Shown here piece after piece: positions 7,758 through 15,931 of a DNA stretch of 64,000 nucleotides. Source of the DNA: Deltaproteobacteria bacterium (lineage in GTDB: Bacteria > Myxococcota > JADLHZ01). The notes beneath the pieces are model-generated. The model saw nothing but the letters and a program-made list of their open reading frames with translations. It had not been told where the DNA came from and made no database searches. The translations under genes were made by a program, and so were the position numbers. Position 1 is the stretch's first letter, and every line of letters begins with the position of its first letter. Location: assembly GCA_020848545.1 (NCBI GenBank), contig JADLHZ010000090.1, positions 1 through 64,000 on the forward strand, read 5' to 3'.

Positions 7758-8699
7758 TCACTCCGACCGGCACTGCTCGTCTTTGCAGACGGCCTTCGTC
7801 CCACCCCACATCGTCGCGCACGCGGGACAGCCAACACCGCCACACGCCGCGCGCGCGAAGTTCTTCTTCATGCGTTGCACGACGTCCGCCCGCGCCGCTT
7901 CCCGCCACGCGTGACCGCAGGGCGGACAAGTGCACGGCGTCATCGGCGCGACGGCACAGTCCTTGTCGACCTTGCACGCGCGCCGCGGACTTCGTGGAAG
8001 CAGGCGGCGGTTGTCGTCGTCACGCTCCACGCCTTCAGGCTCACCGGAGCTCTCGGCGATGCGGATCTCCGCCTCCTTCATGCACACGTCGTGCGGCGCA
8101 AAGCCGGCGGCGCGCGCTTCTTCCAGGCTGTAGAAGCGAACCCCGCCGCAGTCCTTGCACTTCGTCGCTTGCACGAACGGACACTCCCACCCGGAGTGGA
8201 CGTGCTTGTTCGGCTTGTCGCCGAGCATCGTGAGCTCATGCCACAGCCACGGCTCCAACGGATTCCTTTCGGCCCACAGCCCACGTTTCGCTGCGCGCGC
8301 TTCGGCTTCGAGCGCCGTCAGCTTCTGGTTCGTCCGCGCTTCCGGCTTCACCCACGCGTGGCCGGCCCGCACGAGCGCCTCGGTGACGTCCGTAGCGCCG
8401 AGCTTCACGCGCGCGACGAGGAACGGACCGTCATCGTCTTCCGCGCGCCCCGTCGGGGTGACGGTGATCTCTTCGCCGAGCAAGAGATCGATCGCGAAGT
8501 ACTCCGCCGCCGACGAGCCGCGCTGCATGACCCACGGCGAGATCACATCGGTGAGCGCCACGTTTTCGGCCTGGCTCGTGAAGGTCGCCTTTCCCGTGCG
8601 GGCGACGTAGAGCGTGCTGCCGCGGCCGTTTACGCCGAGGACGATCGCGGTGAACGGCTTCGGCAGCGCGGCGATGGCGACGAGCGCGATGAGCCACAT
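7758..8699 (-). CDS. staphylococcal-nuclease-like secreted protein, apparently catalytically degenerate
   Basis: About 313 aa with a signal-like N-terminus (MWLIALVAIAALP). Residues ~15-145 resemble an SNase/OB fold, best seen in the late element GHAWVKPEARTNQKLTAL plus EAEARAAKRGLWAE. The catalytic positions look lost: the usual D-x-P-E element reads TDVISPWV, and the D-x-x-G-R motif reads DDDGPFLVAR. The C-terminal ~160 residues are Cys-rich (CKDCGG, CTCPPCGHAW, CGGVGCPAC). ATG 8699 with GAGGAG upstream is preferred over a TTG further out. It is coupled to the reductase remnant downstream. Its role is unknown; it may be a structural or binding derivative of the nuclease fold. Confidence 0.7.
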   Translation of the reverse strand: MWLIALVAIAALPKPFTAIVLGVNGRGSTLYVARTGKATFTSQAENVALTDVISPWVMQRGSSAAEYFAIDLLLGEEITVTPTGRAEDDDGPFLVARVKLGATDVTEALVRAGHAWVKPEARTNQKLTALEAEARAAKRGLWAERNPLEPWLWHELTMLGDKPNKHVHSGWECPFVQATKCKDCGGVRFYSLEEARAAGFAPHDVCMKEAEIRIAESSGEPEGVERDDDNRRLLPRSPRRACKVDKDCAVAPMTPCTCPPCGHAWREAARADVVQRMKKNFARAACGGVGCPACATMWGGTKAVCKDEQCRSE

Positions 8700-8771
8700 C
8701 CGCGACTCCTCGCGCAACCGCCGCAGGCGTTCAATAGCGGAGAACTGAAACCACGCGTGCTACATTCGCGC

Positions 8772-11090
8772 ATGGGCTTGGCTCGCCTTGCGGTCGTCTT
8801 TGGGTGCCTCGCAGGTGCTTGCATCCCGAACCTAAAGCTCCCGGACGGCTCGCGCATCAGCTGCGCCAGCGCCGCTGACTGCCGATCGCCGCTCGTGTGC
8901 GGGCCGACGTTCTTGTGCATGAGCGAAGCGGAGGCCGCGCGGGTGCCGCTCGTGCCCGGGTTCGCCGTCTCGACCAGCGACGCGCTCACGGTGTCCGAGC
9001 TCGGCGCCAGCGCGACCTTCTCAATCGTGCTGACGGCGCCGCCGACCGCGAACGTCGCGCTCGGGATCGCGAGTGACGACCCCAGCGAAGCAACGATCGC
9101 GCCGGATCGCATCGTCTTCACGGCGGACGACTGGAACATCCCGAAGACGGTCACGGTCACCGGCAAGACGGACTGCGAAGATGACGGGGACGTCGCCTTT
9201 GCCGTCGCGTGGGGTACCGTCGAAACGATCGACGCGGTCTACGCGAGCCTTGCGCCGCCGCCGATCGTCGGTATCAATCGCGGGACGCAGACCCCGGCCA
9301 GTGTCTTGCTCTCGGAGACCACGCTCTTGGTGTCCGAGAACGGCAGCACCTCGACCTTCTCGGTGACGCTCGCCTGCCGGCCGTCGGCACCAGTGACGGT
9401 TCGCTTGTCGAGCGCGGATCCGAGCGAGGCGACAGTGCTTCCAGCGGCGCTGACGTTCACCGCGGACAGCTTCGCCACCGCCCAAACCGCGACGGTCACC
9501 GGCGTCGCCGACTGCGAGAACGACGGCGACGTCCAGAGCGCGATCGTGACGAGCCGGGCCGTGAGCGACGACCCGAGCTACTTCGATCTCGACGTCGCCG
9601 ACGTCGGTGTGACGAACGTCGATACGCAAGGCGCAGGCATCCTCGTCGCGCCGACCGGCGGCGTGATGAGCGACGAAAGCGGCGGCGCCGCGACGTTCTC
9701 GTTGTCGCTCACCTGCCGGCCAATCGCGCCCGTCGGAATCAGCTTCGTCATCGACGCGCCAGACGAGGGCGACGTGAGCCCTAACGCGGTCGTCTTCGGA
9801 ACGGACGACTGGTCGATCCCACGCGTCGTCAGCGTCCTCGGCGTCGATGACGACGACGCTGACGACGCGCAGCCCTACACCATCACCGTGGCGCCCGCCG
9901 CAAGCGCGGATCCAAGCTACGACGGGCTCGATCCGCCCGACGTGAGCGGGATCAATCAAGACGACGACGTGCCGGGGATCCTCGTCATCCCTGGGGTCGA
10001 CTCGCAGACGGCCGAGGACGCACCGGGCAATACGGCGACGTTCTCGCTGCGGCTGGCGACACGCCCGACGCAGACGGTGACCCTACCGCTCACCGGGGGC
10101 AGCGAAGGTGTGCCAACGGTCGCCAGCGTGAGCTTCGACGCGAGCGATTGGAGCGCGCCGAAGGGTGTCACGGTGGTCGGCGTCAACGACGCCATAGACG
10201 ACGACACGCAAGCGTACACAATCGCGATCGGCCCCGCGCAGAGCACCGACCCGAAGTATCAAGGGCGCGTCGCCGTGAGCCCGACGTTGACGAACCTGGA
10301 CGAGGACCTCGCGGGCTACACCGCCGTCGTCCCACCGCGCTTCGTCACCCGCATCGACGGTTACTCGATGGGATTCAGCATGCGCCTGCGCAGCCAGCCG
10401 CTCGCCGACGTCAGCTTCACGGTGTCGACGAGCAACGCCAGCGAGGGGGTCGTCAGCCCGACCGGATTTCTGTTCACGCCGAGCAATTGGATGACGCCGC
10501 AGCCGGCGACGCTCACCGGCGTCAGCGGGCCCACCGGCAGCGACGTCGCCTACGATGTCATCTTCGGCGCGGCGACGAGCACCGACCCTAGATACCAAGG
10601 CGTGCCGGCGCCCATCCCGACGAAGAACCTGCACACCGATCGCAAGAAGCTCGTGCTGCAGCCGCCGCCGGGATCGTTTCCGTTCAGCCCGACCGTCGCC
10701 GATACGCAATGCCCCGTCGGCTACAAGGCGATGTTGTCGGCGAATCCATTTCGGCGGGCGTGCAGCTCGGCAAACTGCGTCACGAATGGGATCCATGAAG
10801 GCATCGATTGGGTCCTCTACCCGGATCTCCTGTACGTCCGCTCCGACGGCACGACGGTGATAAGCACGACGACCGCGGCCGCGATCTTCACATTTCCGCT
10901 CTCCGGCAAGCTCGTCGACACGCCGAACACCTACTGGAGCGGCCTGACGGCGACGTGGACGCCAAGCCCGGCCTGCGGGGGCAGCCCCAACGGGACCAAC
11001 GGCGACGCGTCGTCGCTGACGTCGAGCTTCATCCAATTGGGCTCACCGGCGTGCGCGTCGCTGAACTTCTTGGTGTGCGCAGAGCAGTGA
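8772..11090 (+). CDS. large lipoprotein with about five Calx-beta-like repeats
   Basis: 772 aa with a short lipoprotein-type signal (LAGAC near residue 17) and a small Cys-rich stretch, CASAADCRSPLVCGP, common in myxobacterial surface proteins. It then shows about five repeats of ~100-110 aa with the pattern S-E-A-T-I-x-P-x-x-I-V-F-T-x-x-D-W followed by V-T-V-T-G-x-x-D-x-x-D-D. This resembles Calx-beta or cadherin-like Ca-binding modules. The final ~160 residues are different and carry several Cys. ATG 8772 is chosen over the far upstream in-frame start because it begins the signal peptide. It is probably a surface or adhesion protein. Confidence 0.75.
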   Translation: MGLARLAVVFGCLAGACIPNLKLPDGSRISCASAADCRSPLVCGPTFLCMSEAEAARVPLVPGFAVSTSDALTVSELGASATFSIVLTAPPTANVALGIASDDPSEATIAPDRIVFTADDWNIPKTVTVTGKTDCEDDGDVAFAVAWGTVETIDAVYASLAPPPIVGINRGTQTPASVLLSETTLLVSENGSTSTFSVTLACRPSAPVTVRLSSADPSEATVLPAALTFTADSFATAQTATVTGVADCENDGDVQSAIVTSRAVSDDPSYFDLDVADVGVTNVDTQGAGILVAPTGGVMSDESGGAATFSLSLTCRPIAPVGISFVIDAPDEGDVSPNAVVFGTDDWSIPRVVSVLGVDDDDADDAQPYTITVAPAASADPSYDGLDPPDVSGINQDDDVPGILVIPGVDSQTAEDAPGNTATFSLRLATRPTQTVTLPLTGGSEGVPTVASVSFDASDWSAPKGVTVVGVNDAIDDDTQAYTIAIGPAQSTDPKYQGRVAVSPTLTNLDEDLAGYTAVVPPRFVTRIDGYSMGFSMRLRSQPLADVSFTVSTSNASEGVVSPTGFLFTPSNWMTPQPATLTGVSGPTGSDVAYDVIFGAATSTDPRYQGVPAPIPTKNLHTDRKKLVLQPPPGSFPFSPTVADTQCPVGYKAMLSANPFRRACSSANCVTNGIHEGIDWVLYPDLLYVRSDGTTVISTTTAAAIFTFPLSGKLVDTPNTYWSGLTATWTPSPACGGSPNGTNGDASSLTSSFIQLGSPACASLNFLVCAEQ

Positions 11091-11180
11091 CCTTTCTATA
11101 GATCGACCTTGACGACGCGAGCGCTCAAACGTCAGGCGCCAGGGTTGAATCCTCGTCGGCTCTCACTTAGGAAAGCGCCC

Positions 11181-12017
11181 ATGCTGGTTCAGGGTGCGCG
11201 CGTGCTGGTGGCGGGTGGTAGCAGTGGCGTGGGGCTAGGGACCGCCAAGGCCTGCGCGCGACAAGGGTGCAAGCACGTGGTGCTCGTGGCGAGAGGCAGC
11301 GAGCGACTCGACAAAGCGCGTGCGCAAGTCGCGGCCCTCGGCGTGCGTTGCGACGTGCTTGCGACCGACCTCACCCAGGCTGGCGCCATCGAGGCCCTCG
11401 AGGAATTCACAGACAAGATCATGGGCGGCGTCGACCTGCTCGTATGCAACGTCGCCAACGGCGAGTTTCGCGACTTCAACGCGACGTCGGATGACGACCT
11501 ACAAGCCGCGTGGACCTGCACCGCCCTCGTTGCCTACCGCTTGGCCAAGACCTTCGTGCCGCCGATGCGCGAGCGGGGGCGTGGCCACGTCGCGATCGTC
11601 AATTCGCCGGTACGGGCGACACCCTACTTTGCGGTCGGCTACAAGGTGTCGCGCACGGCGCTGTTCGGCGTGGCCGAGGCGCTCCGTAGCAACCTCGAAG
11701 GCAGCGGCGTGGGCCTCACCTACGCCGAGCCGCCACGCATCTCGGACAGCGGCTACTTCGACACGAACGCTGGGGTGCTCGATCAACTCCCGCCCATGTT
11801 CAGATCGCCGCGCTTCGCCTTCCTGTGGCAAACCAGCGACGAAGCAGGGCGGATGGTCGCGCGCGCGATCGCAAACAACCGCTACTGGGCGACGACCTTC
11901 CTCGTCGGGTTGCTCGTCTTGCTTGCGCCCTTTCTCCCGATGCCCTTGCTGCGCTTCATGCTGGGTGACCCCGTGAGGAAGATCGCCACACCGGCGAGCG
12001 CCGGCGGCTCCTCGTAG
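11181..12017 (+). CDS. short-chain dehydrogenase family protein with altered catalytic motif
   Basis: 278 aa from ATG 11181, which has AGGA upstream. The N-terminal Rossmann motif is good (VLVAGGSSGVGLGTA, TGxxxGxG-like), and DLLVCNVANG occupies the NNAG position. The active-site YxxxK becomes YKVSR (Y154, R158), so the proton-relay Lys is replaced by Arg. The C-terminus has a hydrophobic segment (TTFLVGLLVLLAPFLPMPLL), suggesting membrane attachment. The overall shape recalls 3-ketodihydrosphingosine reductase-like SDRs, but the substrate is not inferable. Confidence 0.8.
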   Translation: MLVQGARVLVAGGSSGVGLGTAKACARQGCKHVVLVARGSERLDKARAQVAALGVRCDVLATDLTQAGAIEALEEFTDKIMGGVDLLVCNVANGEFRDFNATSDDDLQAAWTCTALVAYRLAKTFVPPMRERGRGHVAIVNSPVRATPYFAVGYKVSRTALFGVAEALRSNLEGSGVGLTYAEPPRISDSGYFDTNAGVLDQLPPMFRSPRFAFLWQTSDEAGRMVARAIANNRYWATTFLVGLLVLLAPFLPMPLLRFMLGDPVRKIATPASAGGSS

Positions 12018-12086
12018 CAACCACGAGACGAAACCCGGGCGAGAATCATCTGAGCGAGTCGGATCTGGCCCCTGGTTTCGGGCGGC

Positions 12087-12395
12087 TCAGATGCACCAGG
12101 GCAGCGCTTTGTCCTCGGCGCTGACAGGCCGCACCGGTTGCTCCGGCATGAGGCTCGCCTTGTCGCGCGATCCGCAGCTCGTGACGTTGGCGGCGGTCGG
12201 GCACGAGGACGTTCCGCCGCGCACGCAGCCGAGCTTCTTGCACGCTTTGTCGCCGTCAGACTCGGAGCCCTCGTAGCAGCAGTACGATCGGCCCTTACAG
12301 GCTCCGGTGCTCGACGACGTACAGATGAGGGCGCCGCCGGCGAAGGCTGAAGCGCTGTACAACATGCTCGCAAGAAACAGGGCTGCGAATTTCAT
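12087..12395 (-). CDS. small Cys-rich secreted protein
   Basis: 102 aa with a clear signal peptide (MKFAALFLASMLYSASAFA) and ten cysteines, many clustered around GACKGRSYCCYEG and CKKLGCVRGG. AAGGAGAC lies just before the ATG at 12395, supporting this start over the longer frame. No family is recognised. It is probably a disulfide-stabilised periplasmic or secreted protein. The neighbours give no clue to its function. Confidence 0.65.
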   Translation of the reverse strand: MKFAALFLASMLYSASAFAGGALICTSSSTGACKGRSYCCYEGSESDGDKACKKLGCVRGGTSSCPTAANVTSCGSRDKASLMPEQPVRPVSAEDKALPWCI

Positions 12396-12511
12396 GGGGG
12401 GGTCTCCTTGGCGCAAAACATGCCCCGGGCGGGGACGCGCCGCATCTTTTGCGACATCACCGTGACGAGCAGCCCGTTCTCCCGCGGCACGTCGCGCGGC
12501 GCCAAGCCGGG

Positions 12512-12985
12512 TCATCCAAGGGGCGAGTTGTTGAGCAGTTGATTGGCGGCCAGCAGGTTCGCCAACGCGCGGCCCTCGTCGAAACGCCCCCCGCACGCCT
12601 TCAACCAGCCGAACGCGCGTTGGTGGTCGCGGCTCGCAAATGCCTTCAGCTCGTAGCGGAAAGGCGCAAACCACGAGATCGCGGTCATCGCGCCTCGGAC
12701 CATCGCCGAGTTACTCAATGCAGCCACTGCCTTCAGGGTCTTCGGGATGCGAGCCTCATACGCGCGGATGATGGCGCGCTGCTTGCTCGTCGGCGTGAAC
12801 GTCGTCGAGCACGTGAGCGCTGCGTCGAGCGACTCGCCCTGCTCATACCAGCCGCAGAGCTCGGAGAGATGGCGCTCGAAGGCTTCGTCACTCACCGTTG
12901 GCTGCGTCGTCCAGGTGACGATTTGCAGCCCGTCTTCCAGGTACAAGTGGAACGCATGATCGCTGTGAACATAGGTACGTGGCAT
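12512..12985 (-). CDS. hypothetical cytoplasmic protein (~157 aa)
   Basis: From ATG 12985 the product starts MPRTYVHSDHAFHLYLEDGL, then IVTWTTQPTVSDEAFERH, and ends in a helical part. The early alternating strand-helix pattern (residues ~5-60) recalls small STAS/SpoIIAA-like proteins of unknown function in myxobacteria, but I do not recognise a firm family. There is no signal peptide or membrane segment. It is divergent from tolB, so it could share a promoter region with it. Confidence 0.6.
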   Translation of the reverse strand: MPRTYVHSDHAFHLYLEDGLQIVTWTTQPTVSDEAFERHLSELCGWYEQGESLDAALTCSTTFTPTSKQRAIIRAYEARIPKTLKAVAALSNSAMVRGAMTAISWFAPFRYELKAFASRDHQRAFGWLKACGGRFDEGRALANLLAANQLLNNSPLG

Positions 12986-13049
12986 TGGGAAGTAGTCTAC
13001 ACCACGTGCCCTGGACAACGCCTCGATCGAACGCTACGCCGAAGCTCTC

Positions 13050-14354
13050 ATGCAGCGACTCGCCTTCGTTCTTTTGCTCCTCGTGTGCGGCACCGCCTCG
13101 GCGCAGCGCTTGAAGTTCACCATCGACGATCCGAACTTCAAGCCGATCCCGATCGCCGTCACCGAGGCCGTCGAGCTGTCGCCCGGCGCGCGCGAAGCCG
13201 GCCTGGCCGTCATCGCCACGCTGCGCAGCGATCTCGACTTCAGCCTCGTCTTCACCAGCTTGAACCCGAAGGCGTTCCTGCAAACGGCGGACAAAGAGCC
13301 GTGGACGGCGCCCAAGTTCGCCGACTGGACCAACGTCGGCGCGAGCGGCCTCGTGCGCACCGGCGTCGTCGTGAAGGGCGACAACATCCAAGCGACCTTT
13401 CGCTACTACGACGTCGCCACGCAGAAAGAGATGCTGACGAAGACCTACGAGAAGCCGAAGAACGACGTGCGGCTCATGGCGCACGAGTTCGCCGACGAGC
13501 TCATCGCGCTCTTCACCGGCGACTACGGCGTGTTCTCGACGAAGATCGCGTTCGCGGCGCGCTCGGAGAACAACGCGAGCTCCATCTACGTGATGGACTT
13601 CGACGGCCAAAACCTGCAGAAGCTGCCGCTGCCGTCGAAGCTCAACTTGCTGCCGGCGTGGAGCAAGAGCGGCAGCGACATCTTCTTCACGTCCTACGGC
13701 AACGACAATCCGGATCTCTTCGCGATGGACCTCGCCTCGAAGAAGATTCGCAGCGTCTCGGCGCAGCGGGGGATCAACAGCGGCGCCACGTCGTCGCCCG
13801 ACGGCGCGAAGATCGCGCTCACGCTCTCGCGCGACGGCAACAGCGAGATCTACTTGACGAGCGCGCAAGGCGGCACGCCGACGCGGCTCACCGACAACTG
13901 GTGGATCGACACCTCGCCGAGCTTCAGCCCGGACGGAAAGCAGATCGCCTACGTCAGCGCCAAGACCGGCAACCCGCACATCTACGTGATGGGCATCGAC
14001 GGCTCGAACCAGCGCCGCATCACCTTCCAAGGCAACTACAATCAGACGCCGGATTGGTCGCCGCGCGGCAACGCCGTCGCCTTCACCGCCCGCGACGAGC
14101 GCTTCCGCTTCGACATCTTCACGGTTGATCCGGCGAGCAACGAGATCAAGCGCCTGACGCAGGACCAGGGCAATAACGAGGAGCCGAGCTACTCGCCGGA
14201 TGGCCGTTTGATCGCGTTCGTTTCGGATCGCACCGGCCACCGCCGCGTGTGGGTGATGAACGCCGACGGCACGAAGCAGCGCCAGATTTACGGCGGCTCG
14301 CTCGAGTGCGACACGCCGTCGTGGGGGCCGCGGCGCAAAGAGAAGCCGCAGTGA
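13050..14354 (+). CDS. tolB: TolB periplasmic beta-propeller protein
   Basis: 434 aa with a signal peptide (MQRLAFVLLLLVCGTASA). An N-terminal alpha/beta domain is followed by a six-bladed propeller with the repeated TolB/WD40-like motif P-S-F-S-P-D-G-K-Q-I-A-Y-V-S and its variants (PSYSPDGRLIAFVSD, PDWSPRGNAVAFTA). TolB links TolQRA to the Pal lipoprotein at the outer membrane. It lies about 5.8 kb downstream of tolQRA rather than next to it, and no pal gene follows in this window. The stop overlaps the next start as GTGA. Confidence 0.93.
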   Translation: MQRLAFVLLLLVCGTASAQRLKFTIDDPNFKPIPIAVTEAVELSPGAREAGLAVIATLRSDLDFSLVFTSLNPKAFLQTADKEPWTAPKFADWTNVGASGLVRTGVVVKGDNIQATFRYYDVATQKEMLTKTYEKPKNDVRLMAHEFADELIALFTGDYGVFSTKIAFAARSENNASSIYVMDFDGQNLQKLPLPSKLNLLPAWSKSGSDIFFTSYGNDNPDLFAMDLASKKIRSVSAQRGINSGATSSPDGAKIALTLSRDGNSEIYLTSAQGGTPTRLTDNWWIDTSPSFSPDGKQIAYVSAKTGNPHIYVMGIDGSNQRRITFQGNYNQTPDWSPRGNAVAFTARDERFRFDIFTVDPASNEIKRLTQDQGNNEEPSYSPDGRLIAFVSDRTGHRRVWVMNADGTKQRQIYGGSLECDTPSWGPRRKEKPQ

Positions 14355-14902
14355 GCCTGTCCCCGGCGACGAAGCAAGCGCTGCTCGCCTACGCACGCGC
14401 GACGTTGGCAGCGCACCTGCAAGGAAGCGCGGCGCCGGCGCTCGATCCGAAAGCCGCCGCCGAGGCCGCGCAGAAAGCCGGCGCGTTCGTGTCGCTGCAC
14501 ACGAAGGGCGATCACGATCTGCGCGGCTGCATCGGCACCTTCTCGTTCGACGTGCCGCTCGCCGAGAACGTACGGCGGATGGCGATCGCCGCCGGCACCG
14601 ACGATCCACGCTTCCCGCCGATGACGGCCGCCGAGCTCGCGAAGGTCGTGTTCGAGATATCGGCGCTGACACCACCGGTCGCGATCCAAGCCGCGGACGT
14701 CGTCGTTGGAACGCACGGCCTCTTGGTTTCGCGCGGCATGTATCGCGGCGTCTTGCTGCCCCAGGTCGCGGTCGACTGGACGTGGTCGCGCGAGGAGTTC
14801 CTCACGCAGACCTGCCGAAAAGCTGGGCTCGACGGTGACGCATGGAAAGAGGCCGGCACGAAGATCGAGGCGTTCACGGCCGAAGTGTTCGCGGAGTCGT
14901 GA
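14351..14902 (+). CDS. AMMECR1-domain protein
   Basis: 183 aa from a GTG that overlaps the tolB stop by 4 bp. The AMMECR1 hallmarks are visible: GAFVSLHTKGDHDLRGCIG (the invariant LRGCIG motif), then DPRFPPMTAAEL, and LLPQVAVDWTWSREEFLTQTC near the end. The family is associated with the AmmeMemoRadiSam system, whose partners (MEMO1-like and a radical SAM enzyme) are not seen here. Biochemical function is not settled for the family. The overlaps with tolB and the App1-like gene imply one transcript. Confidence 0.88.
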   Translation: MSLSPATKQALLAYARATLAAHLQGSAAPALDPKAAAEAAQKAGAFVSLHTKGDHDLRGCIGTFSFDVPLAENVRRMAIAAGTDDPRFPPMTAAELAKVVFEISALTPPVAIQAADVVVGTHGLLVSRGMYRGVLLPQVAVDWTWSREEFLTQTCRKAGLDGDAWKEAGTKIEAFTAEVFAES

Positions 14903-15822
14903 TCGCACGGGCCTGCTTCGTGTGCGTGCTCGGCTTCGCGTCGCGCGCGTTCGCAGTCGATCTCGTGGTCGCCCCCGCGGTCGGCACGCCGAGGGAGCTC
15001 GTCATCGAAGGCCGCCTCTTCTCGCACCGCCCGTCGAGCGACGATCCCTTGTGGAACAACCTCGGCACGCTCGCCGGCTGGACGCGCAACGGCGCCACGA
15101 TCACCGCGAGCTTCGCCGGCACGAGCGCGACCGCGGTCACTGACGACGACGGCGACTTCACCGTCACGCTGACGCCGGCGCAACCGTTCATCGGCGGGCG
15201 CGGCACGGCGCTGGTCTCGGCGCGCGATGTGTCGGCGCGCGCGCCGGTGCAGATCGTCGGCGGCACGCCCGACTTCTTCATCGTCTCCGACTTCGACGAC
15301 ACCGTCGCAATCTCGAAGATCGCCGAGCCCGGCGGCATCCTCCGCACCGGGCTCCTCGTCGACGGCAAGACGCACCCGCCGGTGCCGATGATGGCGACCT
15401 TCTATCGCTGCCTGCTCGCGCGCCCGACGCGGCCGCCGCTCGTCTTCGTCAGCGGCTCGCCGATCCAGTTCGCGCCGCGGCTCGTCGACTTCTTGGCGAC
15501 GAACGGTTTCCCCTTCGGCGGGCTGCACCTGCGCCGGCTGTCGCCGAGCACGATGAAGGACTACAAGCAGCCGGTGATCCGCCGGCTGCTCGCGCGCTTC
15601 ACGAGCCCGGTGATCTTGATCGGCGACTCCGGCGAACGCGATCCGGAGGTGTACAAGGAGATCCGCGCAGAGGCCGGCGCGCGCGTGCTGCGGACCTATA
15701 TTCGCGACGCCGGGCACACGGACGATGCGAGCCGCTTCGCCGATGCGCTCTTGTTCAAGGACGCCCTCGATGCGATCGCCGACGCGAAGGCGCGAGGCTT
15801 CATCGTCGCGACATGCCCATAG
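14899..15822 (+). CDS. App1-type phosphatidate phosphatase domain protein (DUF2183)
   Basis: 307 aa starting at a GTG that overlaps the AMMECR1 stop as GTGA. A signal peptide is likely (ARACFVCVLGFASRAFA). After ~115 residues comes the HAD-like catalytic domain of yeast App1: DFFIVSDFDDTVA (DxDxT), then PLVFVSGSPIQF and a late VILIGDSGERDPEVY acid motif. The family dephosphorylates phosphatidate; here the enzyme is probably periplasmic. Its place behind tolB suggests envelope lipid maintenance, which is an inference. Confidence 0.85.
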   Translation: MIARACFVCVLGFASRAFAVDLVVAPAVGTPRELVIEGRLFSHRPSSDDPLWNNLGTLAGWTRNGATITASFAGTSATAVTDDDGDFTVTLTPAQPFIGGRGTALVSARDVSARAPVQIVGGTPDFFIVSDFDDTVAISKIAEPGGILRTGLLVDGKTHPPVPMMATFYRCLLARPTRPPLVFVSGSPIQFAPRLVDFLATNGFPFGGLHLRRLSPSTMKDYKQPVIRRLLARFTSPVILIGDSGERDPEVYKEIRAEAGARVLRTYIRDAGHTDDASRFADALLFKDALDAIADAKARGFIVATCP

Positions 15823-15838
15823 CGCTCCCCGAGCTGCT

Positions 15839-15924
15839 CCCCGGTCCCTTTTCGGCTTGCTCCCCGGTCCCTTTTCGCGATCGTTGGTTCCGGCGCCCCG
15901 GTGCGCGAAAAGGGACCGGGGAGC
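15839..15924. repeat. three family A 15-mers forming a 21-bp perfect hairpin
   Basis: Copies of CCCCGGTCCCTTTTC lie at 15839-15853, 15862-15876 and, inverted, 15907-15921. The second and third are extended so that 15859-15879 and 15904-15924 are perfect 21-bp inverted arms with a 24-nt loop. The hairpin sits between convergent genes and could end transcription from both sides. Confidence 0.85.
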
Positions 15925-15931
15925 AGCGCGG

